NCBI RefSeq assembly: GCF_009669325.1
Contig: NZ_SZWE01000002.1
Coordinates: 124,001 to 188,000 of the forward strand
DNA length: 64,000 nt
Reading direction: 5' to 3'
Source of the DNA: Roseovarius bejariae
Lineage (GTDB): Bacteria; Pseudomonadota; Alphaproteobacteria; Rhodobacterales; Rhodobacteraceae
The stretch's first letter is position 1; each line of letters opens with the position of its first letter. Shown here one piece after another: positions 46,426 to 54,723 of this stretch. The notes below the pieces were generated by a model. That model worked only from the letters and a program-made list of their open reading frames with translations. It was not told the origin of the DNA and ran no database searches. Made by a program: the position numbers and the translations under genes.

Positions 46426-46452
46426 CCCGGCCGCGTCACATGCGCGGCCGGG
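46426..46452 (-). other. Intra-operon stem-loop after the binding-protein gene
   Basis: CCCGGCCGCG (46426-46435), loop TCACATG, CGCGGCCGGG (46443-46452). Without a T run it is more likely to stabilise the upstream binding-protein mRNA and reduce read-through into livHMGF, the usual way ABC operons make an excess of binding protein. Confidence 0.7.
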
Positions 46453-46465
46453 AACCGTAACGGGT

Positions 46466-47812
46466 TTAGGAGCCCGGGTTGCAGCTGCCCAAGGCGCCGC
46501 CTGCGAACATCGGGTGATCCGGTTCGTAGGTGACCTGAGCGGCAGGCGTGACTTCAACGACTTCGAGAAGGTCGAATTCGCTGGTCGGGTTCTCTTTCCC
46601 GCGCACAACCAGAACGTCCTTGAAGCACTGGTGGTCGTCGGCGCGGTAAAGCGTCTTGCCGTTGCCAAGGCCGTCGAACTCGAAACCTTCGAGGGCTTCG
46701 GCCACGGCACAGGGGTTGAACGACCCGGCACGCTGACAGGCGTCTGCATAAAGCAGGGTCTGGCAGTACACGGTATGCGCGGCCTGGCTCGGCGGGAAGC
46801 CGTATTTCTCGCCGAAGGATTTGACGAACGCCTTGGAGCCTTCATCGGTCAGCGACCAGTGCCAGTTTGTCGAACCGTGGATGCCTTTCACGTTCTCACC
46901 GGCACCCTTGGCCATGAGGCGCGAGTAGAGCGGCACGACGATTTCGAAGTTCTTGCCGTTCACCTGCTTTTCACGCAGGCCGAACTGCACGGCGTTGGTC
47001 AGCGAGTTGACCATGTTGCCGCCGTAGTGGTTGAGCACCAGAACGTCGGCACCCGAGTTCAGAACCGGCGCGATGTAGGACGAGAAGTCGGTCGCGGCCA
47101 GCGGGGTTTTCACCGTGTTCACGGTTTCCCAGCCAAGCGCCTCGGTCGAGGCAACGATCGATTCTTCCTGCGTCCAGCCCCAGGTGTAGTCGGCGGTCAG
47201 GTGATAGGCCTTGCGGTCCGAGCCGTAGAGCTTCTCCAGAACCGGGGCGAGTGCGGCACCCGACATGTAGGCGTTGAAGAAGTGACGGAAACCGTTGGCT
47301 TTCTTGTCCTTGCCGGTGGTGTCGTTCGAGTGGGTCAGGCCCGCCATGAAGATCACGCCGGCCTCCTGGCACAGGCCCTGCACAGCGATGGCCACACCCG
47401 AGGACGAGCCGCCGGTGATCATGATCGCACCGTCTTTTTCGATCATCGACTTGGCCGAAGCACGGGCAGCGTCCGATTTGGTTTGCGTGTCGCCGGTGAC
47501 GAACTCGACCTTCTTGCCCAAGATGCCGTTCCCTTGCAGCGCCTTGGAAGTGAAGGTGTTCATCATGCCACCATCACCGCCACCGTTCAGGTGTTCGACC
47601 GCCAGTTCGTAAGCGCGCAGTTCGTCGGCGCCCTCATCGGCGTAAGGGCCGGTTTGCGGCACGTTGAAGCCGAGGGTAACGGTGCCGCCTGTCGGCTCAT
47701 TGGTATATGCCGCGGCGCTCGAGGCCGTGAAGATCGTCGGAAGTGCGACGCCGGCACCAGCGACTGCGCTGGTCTTCAGCAGACCACGACGAGTCAGGTT
47801 CGAATTGGACAT
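46466..47812 (-). CDS. Tat-exported substrate-binding protein of a Liv/HAAT ABC transporter
   Basis: A 448-residue periplasmic binding protein of the Liv/urea-amide type (LGFNVPQTGPYADEGADELR, AYELAVEHLN, GDTQTKSDAARASAKSMIEK, ADYTWGWTQEES). The N-terminus LTRRGLLKTSAVAGAG is a twin-arginine signal, which is unusual because most such proteins use Sec. It begins the operon divergent from the ScfR-like regulator. The ligand is not branched-chain amino acid by necessity; the neighbours (acsA, ScfR-like regulator, SLC5 kinase) favour a small carboxylate. Confidence 0.88.
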   Translation of the reverse strand: MSNSNLTRRGLLKTSAVAGAGVALPTIFTASSAAAYTNEPTGGTVTLGFNVPQTGPYADEGADELRAYELAVEHLNGGGDGGMMNTFTSKALQGNGILGKKVEFVTGDTQTKSDAARASAKSMIEKDGAIMITGGSSSGVAIAVQGLCQEAGVIFMAGLTHSNDTTGKDKKANGFRHFFNAYMSGAALAPVLEKLYGSDRKAYHLTADYTWGWTQEESIVASTEALGWETVNTVKTPLAATDFSSYIAPVLNSGADVLVLNHYGGNMVNSLTNAVQFGLREKQVNGKNFEIVVPLYSRLMAKGAGENVKGIHGSTNWHWSLTDEGSKAFVKSFGEKYGFPPSQAAHTVYCQTLLYADACQRAGSFNPCAVAEALEGFEFDGLGNGKTLYRADDHQCFKDVLVVRGKENPTSEFDLLEVVEVTPAAQVTYEPDHPMFAGGALGSCNPGS

Positions 47813-48035
47813 TGATATCCTCCCTTTGAATAAAGTCGATCAGGGAGGGCCTCCTCTGCGCCTCCCCAAACGGCACACGTGTGCAAAAGGATTATCGCAA
47901 GGAGAAAGAAAATTACGCAACAACTGCTTCCACAAGAACATTTTTTTTGTAAAAAAATAGACAGGGCGGGCTTTCAATTTGTAAATAAATATGCATTCCC
48001 TAACGGAACCCCGTTGAAACGCTAGGAATTTCCGA
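47813..48035. promoter_or_regulatory. Divergent regulatory region with two TTTGTAAA boxes
   Basis: This AT-rich 223-bp gap separates the binding-protein operon from the ScfR-like regulator. TTTGTAAA occurs at 47946-47953 and again at 47978-47985, 32 bp (three helical turns) apart. The boxes resemble the RamB-type site (TTTGCAAA-like) known for regulators of this family, so they are candidate operators for the adjacent regulator. Confidence 0.45.
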
Positions 48036-49334
48036 ATGCCTGCCAGCTCGATGATCGGAACGCGTATCCGTGAAAAACGCATGGCGCTTGGCTTGCGTCA
48101 GACCGAGTTGGCCAAGGCGGCAGAAATATCACCGTCGTACCTCAACCTGATCGAGCACAATCGACGCAGAATCGGGGGGCGGACCCTTCTGAGATTGGCC
48201 GAGGCGTTGGAGGTGGAGCCGACGCTTCTTTCCGAGGGGGCCGAGGCCACATTGATTGCTGCATTGCACGAAGCTGCGGGATCTCAGGAGGAACGCGAGG
48301 CTGAAGTCGATCGGGCACAGGAATTCGCGGGCCGCTTTCCGGGCTGGGCGCAGTTGGTGGCGGCACAGCATCAAAGGGTCGAGACATTGGAGCGAACAGT
48401 GCAAAGTTTGACGGATCGTATGGCACATGATCCGCATCTTGCGGCGTCACTTCATGAAGTGATCTCCACGGTCACGGCCATTCGCTCGACAGCCTCCATC
48501 CTTGAGGAGACGCGCGAGATCGAACCGGAGTGGCAGCATCGGTTTCACCGAAACATCGGGGAAGACAGCCGGAGGCTGGCGGAGGGGGCGCAGGCCCTTG
48601 TGAGCTATCTTGAGGCCGGACCGGAAAGCGAGGCCGAGGCGCTTTCGCCGCAGGATACCGTTCATGCATTGTTGAGCGATCGCAATTTTCATTTTGGTGA
48701 AATCGAAGATGCCGCAGACCCGATGGCCGCGGTTGCCGCAGTGGTCGAAGGTTTGGCAGACAAACTTGATAGTGATGCGGCCCGAAGGATTCTGGAGGAA
48801 TATTTGCAAGCCTACGCCAAGGACGTTTCGGCGTTGCCAAGGTATGACCTTCACGCCGCGATTTCCGCCTTGGGTATTTCTCCCGATGCATTGGCCCGGC
48901 GTCTGAATGTGGGGTTGCCCTTGGTCTTCCGGCGTCTTGCGTCGTTGCCGGATAACGAGGTCGGGCCGGTCGGTCTGATCGTGTGTGACAATGCCGGTAG
49001 TCTGCTTTTGCGCAAGGAAATAGAAGGCTTCGGAACGCCCCGTGTTGCCGGCGCCTGTGCGCTTTGGCCCATATTCCAGGTGCTGCGGCATCCCGGCTCA
49101 CCGATGTGTGTACACCTGCGCCAGACAGGAAGAGACAATGTCAGATTGTTGGCCATGGCTGCCGCCGAGGAGGTGACGCCCCCCACCTTCGAGCACCCGG
49201 CCTTGATGAAGGGGTATATGCTGCTTCTGCCCGAACGTGACGAGGGGCAATGGCCGTCAATTGATGTCGGAATTTCCTGCCGTGTTTGCCCGCGTAAGGA
49301 TTGCGCGGCAAGGCGCGAGCCATCCATCATGTGA
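48036..49334 (+). CDS. ScfR/RamB-like XRE-family transcriptional regulator
   Basis: A 432-residue regulator. Residues about 7-62 are an XRE helix-turn-helix (IREKRMALGLRQTELAKAAE, ISPSYLNLIEHNRRRIGGRT). The C-terminal half (GLPLVFRRLASLP, CALWPIFQVLRHPG, ISCRVCPRKDCAARREPS) is the ScfR/short-chain fatty acyl regulator domain with a Cys pair. Between them, residues 138-193 contain LHEVISTVTAIRSTASILEE, which aligns gaplessly with the H-box helix of histidine kinases, including the one encoded at 50061. Related RamB/PrpC-type regulators control acetate and propionate genes. It is divergent from the transporter operon and upstream of the receiver gene. Confidence 0.9.
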   Translation: MPASSMIGTRIREKRMALGLRQTELAKAAEISPSYLNLIEHNRRRIGGRTLLRLAEALEVEPTLLSEGAEATLIAALHEAAGSQEEREAEVDRAQEFAGRFPGWAQLVAAQHQRVETLERTVQSLTDRMAHDPHLAASLHEVISTVTAIRSTASILEETREIEPEWQHRFHRNIGEDSRRLAEGAQALVSYLEAGPESEAEALSPQDTVHALLSDRNFHFGEIEDAADPMAAVAAVVEGLADKLDSDAARRILEEYLQAYAKDVSALPRYDLHAAISALGISPDALARRLNVGLPLVFRRLASLPDNEVGPVGLIVCDNAGSLLLRKEIEGFGTPRVAGACALWPIFQVLRHPGSPMCVHLRQTGRDNVRLLAMAAAEEVTPPTFEHPALMKGYMLLLPERDEGQWPSIDVGISCRVCPRKDCAARREPSIM

Positions 49335-49416
49335 GAGGGCTTTTGACTTGTGGTTCGAGTTTCATGATAAATGAGGGAACGCATAACGCGATGACATCGG
49401 AGGGGAGGCCGATGGC

Positions 49417-49788
49417 ATGAACAAAAAAGTGCTTCTTATCGAAGATGAGCCAAATATCATTGAAGCGATCAGCTTTATCCTGATGCGCGACGGATGGGAG
49501 GTGAAAACCCACTCCAATGGGCATGATGCCATGGAGGCTGTGCGCAGTCGCGAGGCGGACCTCATCATCCTTGACGTGATGCTTCCCGGGCGGAGTGGTT
49601 TTGATATTCTCAAGGATATCAGGGCAGACGCTGACCTCGCAGGTACACCGGTTCTCATGCTCACGGCCAGAGGGCAGGATAAGGACCGGGAAATGGCTGA
49701 ACGTGTCGGCGTCAACCGCTTCATGACCAAGCCGTTTTCGAACGCCGATGTTCTTGATGCCGTCCGCTCATTGGTGGCGACGACATGA
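49417..49788 (+). CDS. Receiver-only response regulator
   Basis: A 123-residue CheY-like domain with no output domain: Asp10/Glu11 acidic pair (LLIEDEPNI), phosphoacceptor Asp53 (LIILDVMLPG), Thr83 (MLTARG) and Lys105 (MTKPF). All residues for phosphorylation are intact. It must act through another protein. Its stop overlaps the next start (ATGAGTGA region), and the kinase is two genes downstream, so the three are coupled. Confidence 0.93.
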   Translation: MNKKVLLIEDEPNIIEAISFILMRDGWEVKTHSNGHDAMEAVRSREADLIILDVMLPGRSGFDILKDIRADADLAGTPVLMLTARGQDKDREMAERVGVNRFMTKPFSNADVLDAVRSLVATT

Positions 49789-50060
49789 GTGATGAGGGCC
49801 GTATTCCGGTTTTTGTCGAGCGCAGGACATACCGGCGCCGCCGCATGGCGGATGCGGCCCGCATGTTGCCCTTGCTGGGAGGGCTGTTGTTTTGTTTGCC
49901 GCTTCTCTGGTCTGTTGATGGGCCACCAAGTACGACGGCGTCGATGTTTTATCTCTTCTCGATTTGGGTTTTGCTGTGTTTGGTCTCGGCCATGATCTCG
50001 CGTAGGCTGCCTGTGGACGCTGCTAGCTCGGAGCCGGACATCCAAAACGAGGGTCGGTGA
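49785..50060 (+). CDS. Small two-helix membrane protein of the SLC5-kinase set
   Basis: A 91-residue protein: basic start VERRTYRRRRMADAARMLP, helix 1 (LLGGLLFCLPLLWSVD, residues about 30-45), short loop, helix 2 (ASMFYLFSIWVLLCLVSAMI, residues about 53-72). I do not recognise a named family. It overlaps the receiver gene by 4 bp and abuts the kinase start. Small two-helix DUF485-type proteins accompany ActP-type SLC5 symporters, and this one may play the same role for the SLC5 domain of the kinase. Confidence 0.75.
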   Translation: MSDEGRIPVFVERRTYRRRRMADAARMLPLLGGLLFCLPLLWSVDGPPSTTASMFYLFSIWVLLCLVSAMISRRLPVDAASSEPDIQNEGR

Positions 50061-52751
50061 ATGGCGTCTCTGAACGTTCTCGTTCTTGTCTGTGTTCTTT
50101 ACGTCATTTTCTTGTTCGCAGTGGCATTTGCGGCAGATCGTGCTGCCCTGCATGGGCGGGGGGCATGGCTTCGGTCTCCGATCGTCTATACGCTGTCACT
50201 TTCGATCTATTGTACCGCTTGGACATTTTACGGCGCCGTGGGCTTCGCGGCTCGTTCAGGGTTGGAATACGTGACGATCTACCTAGGGCCGACATTGATC
50301 ATGATCGGGTGGTGGTGGACCCTGCGTAAGATGGTCCGCGTGGGACGCAGTCAGCGGATCACGTCAATCGCTGACCTAATCTCATCGCGCTATGGCAAGT
50401 CGAACACCCTCGCGGTTTTCGTAACGATACTGGCCGTGATCGGGACCACCCCCTATATCGCCTTGCAACTCCAGTCAGTCACCTTGTCATTCCAGACCTT
50501 CGCCGAGACGGATGTGACGCAGGTCAGCCCGATCAGCCAGCAATCCACCGCTCTTTGGGTCGCTGCGGGTCTTGCCGTGTTCACGATCCTGTTCGGGACA
50601 AGGAATCTGGATGCCAATGAACGCCATCATGGGGTTGTCATGGCGATTGCGCTTGAGGCGGTCGTCAAGCTTCTTGCGCTTGTCGCGGTCGGTGTCTTCG
50701 TAGTTTGGGGGCTGTCCGGGGGGGTCGGCGAAACCTTGGCGCATATCGATGCCTCGTCGATTTCATCCTTTGAAGTCACCGGAAGTCGTTGGGTCGGGCT
50801 GACCATGCTATCGGCGGCGGCCTTTATATGCTTGCCGCGTATGTTCCAGGTCATGGTTGTCGAGAACGAAGATGAGGGCCATTTGCGCACGGCATCCTGG
50901 GCGTTTCCGACGTATCTCATGGCCATGAGCCTTTTCGTGATCCCGATTGCTGCGATCGGGCTTGAAAGAATGCCGGAAGATGCCAACCCGGACCTCTTCG
51001 TTCTGACCTTGCCTTTGCAAGAGGGCCGGGATGGTTTGGCCATCATGTCTTTCCTTGGCGGCTTCAGTTCGGCGACCTCCATGGTGATCGTGGCCGCCAT
51101 TGCCTTGTCCACGATGGTGTCTAACCATATCGTCATGCCAATCTGGCTTTGGATGTCGGGTGGTAGCGCCATGGTTTCGGGCGATGTGCGAAGTGTGGCT
51201 CTTTTGGCGCGCCGCTTGTCGATCGCCGGGATCGTGTTCCTTGGTTACCTCTATTTCCGTTTGTCCGGCGGCGGGGCCGCGCTTGCGGCTATCGGGTTGA
51301 TTTCCTTCGCCGGTGTGGCGCAATTCCTGCCTGCATTGATGGGCGGCTTGTTCTGGCGCGGGGCAAATCGGGTTGGCGCCCTTGCGGGTCTGAGCGTGGG
51401 GGCCATGGTTTGGCTATACAGCCTTTTTCTCCCGAGTTTCGGCGATACGGTCCTGTTGCCACAGGCCGTTATCGACCATGGGCTATTTGGTTTGGCATGG
51501 CTGCGGCCGCAGGCCCTGTTCGGGGCAGAGGGTCTGGATCCGATCGTACATGCGGTGATGTGGTCTTTGTTTTTAAACACACTGGTCTTTGTCGTGGTGT
51601 CCCTGCTGAGCTTTCCGCGCCCGATCGAGCGTTTGCAGGGCGCGCAGTTCGTCAATGTCTTCCAGCATTCGGGAACGGCTGGCACATGGGCCGGGGGGCT
51701 GGCGCAGAGCGAGGACCTGCTGATTATGACTCAACGGATCATGGGCTCATCAGAGGCACAGGCCCTGTTTGCCGGGGCCGCGCGCCGACAGGGGATTGCT
51801 GGCTTCCTGCCCGAGCCGACACCGGATTTCCTTCAGGAACTGGAACGCGCTCTATCGGGGTCGGTCGGGGCGGCCACAGCACATGCCATGATCAGCCAGA
51901 TCGTCGGCGGGGCGACCGTTTCCGTCGAAGACCTGATGGCCGTGGCCGATGAAACCGCGCAGATCATGGAGTATTCCAACCGCTTGGAGGCCAAGACCGA
52001 GGAACAGGCCAGAACGGCAAGACAACTGCGTGAGGCGAATGAAAAGCTGACCCAGCTTTCCGTTCAAAAAGATGCCTTTTTAAGTCAGATCAGTCATGAA
52101 CTTCGCACACCGATGACCTCGATCCGGGCGTTTTCAGAGATCATGCGAGATACGGCTGGCCTGACGGCAGATGAACAAAACAAGTATTCATCTATCATCC
52201 ATGACGAGGCTGTCAGGTTGACGCGGTTGCTGGATGATCTGCTTGATCTGAGTGTTCTGGAGAACGCGCAGGTCGTGCTGAACTGGCAAACCGGGACCTT
52301 GTCCGATGTGCTTGACCGTGCCGTTTCGGCCGCGGGGGGCAGCGGGCCGGAGTTCAAAGTTGACCGGGTTCGTCAGCAAGAGCAATTCGAACTGACGTCC
52401 GACCTCGACAGGTTGGCACAGGTTTTCATCAACCTGATCTCGAACGCACGAAAATATTGTGACTCCGAGACCCCGACGTTGCGAATTCGGGTCAAACGTA
52501 GCGGAAGCAACCTTGTTCTTGATTTTATTGATAACGGATCGGGAATCCCGACGGAGAAGCAAACGCTCATTTTCGAGAAATTCTCTCGTATCGGCGAGAC
52601 GAAAGCAGGGGGGGCTGGCCTTGGGTTAGCCATCTGCCGGGAAGTTATGGCACGACTTTCTGGGGCGATTACCTATTTGCCCGGTCAAAAAGGCGCGGCG
52701 TTCAGGGTGACCGTTCCTGTTGACGTGACGGCGGCGGAAGCGGCGGAATAA
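50061..52751 (+). CDS. SLC5 (sodium:solute symporter)-STAC sensor histidine kinase, CrbS-like
   Basis: An 896-residue membrane kinase. Residues about 1-510 are an SLC5/SSS transporter domain with about 13 helices. Residues about 535-625 fit a STAC domain (LLIMTQRIMGSSEAQALF, LERALSGSVGAATAHAMISQ). A coiled coil follows (MEYSNRLEAKTEEQARTARQ). The HisKA H-box is SQISHELRTPMTSIR (His679), and the ATPase domain has NLISNARKY (N), DFIDNGSGIP (G1) and GAGLGLAICREVM (G2). CrbS/CbrA proteins couple a transporter-like sensor to kinase output and activate acs in other bacteria. No PAS domain is visible. Probably senses, perhaps also moves, acetate or a related solute. Confidence 0.92.
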   Translation: MASLNVLVLVCVLYVIFLFAVAFAADRAALHGRGAWLRSPIVYTLSLSIYCTAWTFYGAVGFAARSGLEYVTIYLGPTLIMIGWWWTLRKMVRVGRSQRITSIADLISSRYGKSNTLAVFVTILAVIGTTPYIALQLQSVTLSFQTFAETDVTQVSPISQQSTALWVAAGLAVFTILFGTRNLDANERHHGVVMAIALEAVVKLLALVAVGVFVVWGLSGGVGETLAHIDASSISSFEVTGSRWVGLTMLSAAAFICLPRMFQVMVVENEDEGHLRTASWAFPTYLMAMSLFVIPIAAIGLERMPEDANPDLFVLTLPLQEGRDGLAIMSFLGGFSSATSMVIVAAIALSTMVSNHIVMPIWLWMSGGSAMVSGDVRSVALLARRLSIAGIVFLGYLYFRLSGGGAALAAIGLISFAGVAQFLPALMGGLFWRGANRVGALAGLSVGAMVWLYSLFLPSFGDTVLLPQAVIDHGLFGLAWLRPQALFGAEGLDPIVHAVMWSLFLNTLVFVVVSLLSFPRPIERLQGAQFVNVFQHSGTAGTWAGGLAQSEDLLIMTQRIMGSSEAQALFAGAARRQGIAGFLPEPTPDFLQELERALSGSVGAATAHAMISQIVGGATVSVEDLMAVADETAQIMEYSNRLEAKTEEQARTARQLREANEKLTQLSVQKDAFLSQISHELRTPMTSIRAFSEIMRDTAGLTADEQNKYSSIIHDEAVRLTRLLDDLLDLSVLENAQVVLNWQTGTLSDVLDRAVSAAGGSGPEFKVDRVRQQEQFELTSDLDRLAQVFINLISNARKYCDSETPTLRIRVKRSGSNLVLDFIDNGSGIPTEKQTLIFEKFSRIGETKAGGAGLGLAICREVMARLSGAITYLPGQKGAAFRVTVPVDVTAAEAAE

Positions 52752-52834
52752 TCCCTTTTGTGGTAAGCGCTTGGTAACCACAGCGCCATTACCTTGCCTG
52801 AGATCGGCCATATGGGTAGTTGCGGACATTTGAT

Positions 52835-53932
52835 ATGCAGGGCAAAAATTCGGTCATACATCGTAAGGCGCAGGCCGCGCGCGAGGAATTCGACGCGCGT
52901 GGAATGTCGACCGCCAAGGCGCTGCGCGTCGCATTGGCGCGCGTTGCAGACCGTTGTTACGGTCTGCCTCTTGTTGTCACTACCGTCGAGCAGGTCACGA
53001 TATCGCAAGCGAGCGTGCAAGACGCCGTTGCAGATGGCGGGCTGCTTGCCCTTCTGGATGGGGAAGACCGGCACCCCGGTGCTCTTTGCCTGGATCCGCA
53101 GTTCGTGATGGGGCTGATCGAAGTGCAGACAACTGGCGCCGTGAAAAACACACAAGCTGCGGCGCGCCCAGTTACGCGTACTGACGCCGCGATATGCGCG
53201 CCTTTCATCGACAGGTTTTTCGAATCCGCCAGTTCCCAGCTTGAGGAAAACTCTCCAAAGATCGAGATGGAGAACTATCAATTTGGGGATATGGTCGAGG
53301 ATGCGCGTACGCTGGCACTTGCGCTTGATAACCCGGATTATGATGTGTTTCGCCTCTCTGTCGATCTCGGCGATGGTGCAAAAACCGGTTTGATGACGGT
53401 ATTTATTCCAATCGCTCAGCACACTGAGAGGGCAATGCGCAAGGGCGTCTTCGCACAGAGCTCGTCGGGACCGCCGGGATTGGGTGATATCGTTCGAAAT
53501 GCCCCCGTGACACTCACTGCGGTTCTTGATCGTTTGGAGATGCCCTTAAAGGATGCCTGCAAGCTGGAGGTAGGAATGTGTTTTCCCATATCTCCGGGTG
53601 CGCTGGCGGATGCGCAATTGACATCGACAGGTGGGCATGTTGCCGCTCGTGTCATGTTAGGGCAAGTGAATGGCTTTCGGGCAGCTCGCCTGATAGCGGG
53701 GCGAAATGGGCCGCTTTTGCAGGATGGGGGCGCTCAGGCGCCGGGATTGCGGAGTGATGACCGTCAAACTGGAGAGACCCCAGAGCCTCCGGCCGACAGC
53801 CACCTTTCATTGCAACCATCCGGCCATCTTGGCGGGGAGGCACATGAGTCGCGTACTACCTCCGAGGCAGGTGATAGTGTTCAGTCCGAAGCTCTCCGTG
53901 CAGGGGCGGACAATGGCCTCGCCGAAGTTTAG
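52835..53932 (+). CDS. FliM/FliN-family (SpoA-domain) protein, not in a flagellar cluster
   Basis: About 365 residues. The C-terminal part (NAPVTLTAVLDRLEMPLKDA, CKLEVGMCFPISPGALADAQ, ARVMLGQVNGFRAARLIAG; residues about 220-290) is a SpoA/FliN-type motor-switch domain. The middle (DAAICAPFIDRFFESASSQL to NYQFGDMVEDARTLALAL) resembles the FliM-like core. The last 75 residues are low-complexity and acidic (QTGETPEPPADS). No flagellar gene lies nearby. It could be a motor switch component encoded apart or serve a secretion-type ring. Start ATG 52835; a TTG five codons earlier is possible. Confidence 0.75.
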   Translation: MQGKNSVIHRKAQAAREEFDARGMSTAKALRVALARVADRCYGLPLVVTTVEQVTISQASVQDAVADGGLLALLDGEDRHPGALCLDPQFVMGLIEVQTTGAVKNTQAAARPVTRTDAAICAPFIDRFFESASSQLEENSPKIEMENYQFGDMVEDARTLALALDNPDYDVFRLSVDLGDGAKTGLMTVFIPIAQHTERAMRKGVFAQSSSGPPGLGDIVRNAPVTLTAVLDRLEMPLKDACKLEVGMCFPISPGALADAQLTSTGGHVAARVMLGQVNGFRAARLIAGRNGPLLQDGGAQAPGLRSDDRQTGETPEPPADSHLSLQPSGHLGGEAHESRTTSEAGDSVQSEALRAGADNGLAEV

Positions 53933-54024
53933 GCTCAGGTTGGAATTGGGCGGGTAGGGATTGATGTGGGTCAAGGCAGGTGGGTTTGGGCCATGCGAAT
54001 TTGTCATAATTCAGGAGGAAATCG

Positions 54025-54348
54025 ATGAAAACATCTGCGCATTATCGTAAGATATTGATGGACCGACTGGCCGAATTGGATGGCCGGTTGCACCAGATCG
54101 AGGGGGAGCTGGATGAACCTCACTCGAAAGACTGGGATGACAACGCCATAGAGCGTGAAGGAGACGAGGTTCTCGAACAGTTGGGCCAAAGTGGGCAAGA
54201 AGAAATCGCGCGTATCCGGGCTGCTTTGCAACGCATTCGGGATGGATCATATGGTGAATGTGTCCGCTGCGGTGAGGCGATTGCGCCTGAACGGCTTGAG
54301 ACATTGCCTGACACACCGTTATGTCGTGATTGTGCCGCCTCGATTTGA
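54025..54348 (+). CDS. DksA/TraR-family zinc-finger protein
   Basis: A 107-residue protein: a helical coiled-coil N-terminus (LMDRLAELDGRLHQIEGELD) and the C4 zinc finger ECVRCGEAIAPERLETLPDT with CRDC. The coiled-coil tip lacks the classic DxxDxA of DksA, so it may be a TraR-like RNA polymerase modulator with altered function. AGGAGGAAATCG precedes the ATG. Confidence 0.92.
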   Translation: MKTSAHYRKILMDRLAELDGRLHQIEGELDEPHSKDWDDNAIEREGDEVLEQLGQSGQEEIARIRAALQRIRDGSYGECVRCGEAIAPERLETLPDTPLCRDCAASI

Positions 54349-54421
54349 TGCCGAGTAGCCTGGGGTGAGGCGCTCATTGCTCGTTTCGGAAGTTCAGTAA
54401 ACTTATGAACGGGAGAGAGGA

Positions 54422-54631
54422 ATGTCACAAAATGCCAAAATTCTTGACGCGCTCGTCAAAGAGATCGAGACGGCGCAAGCCGATGCACGATTGGATTTCG
54501 AAGCAAGGCTTGCGCGTTTGATAGAAGATATGGAGGCAAATGGCGAAATTGTTCCCGCCACGGCAAAGGGCCTTCACGAGGAGCTTGTCAACGAGAAGAT
54601 CGAAGCCCAGTTTGACAATTTGCCGGTCTGA
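54422..54631 (+). CDS. Small helical protein, 69 aa
   Basis: Unrecognised. It is acidic and helix-rich (ILDALVKEIETAQADARLDF, ARLARLIEDMEANGE), soluble, with GAGAGGA before the ATG. It lies 73 bp after the DksA-like gene on the same strand. Confidence 0.6.
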   Translation: MSQNAKILDALVKEIETAQADARLDFEARLARLIEDMEANGEIVPATAKGLHEELVNEKIEAQFDNLPV

Positions 54632-54723
54632 CCCTGATGCACGTCACGCGCTAAGCCTTGCGTGATGGCGTAATCTTCGTACTAATTACCTCATTCGGAT
54701 TATGCGCCTGAGGTGGGGACAGT

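Noticed and set aside
52794..53184. Alternative small frames at the start of the FliM/FliN-like gene
   Set aside because: They are in other frames and lack any link to the SpoA domain; the frame from 52835 continues through the whole domain.
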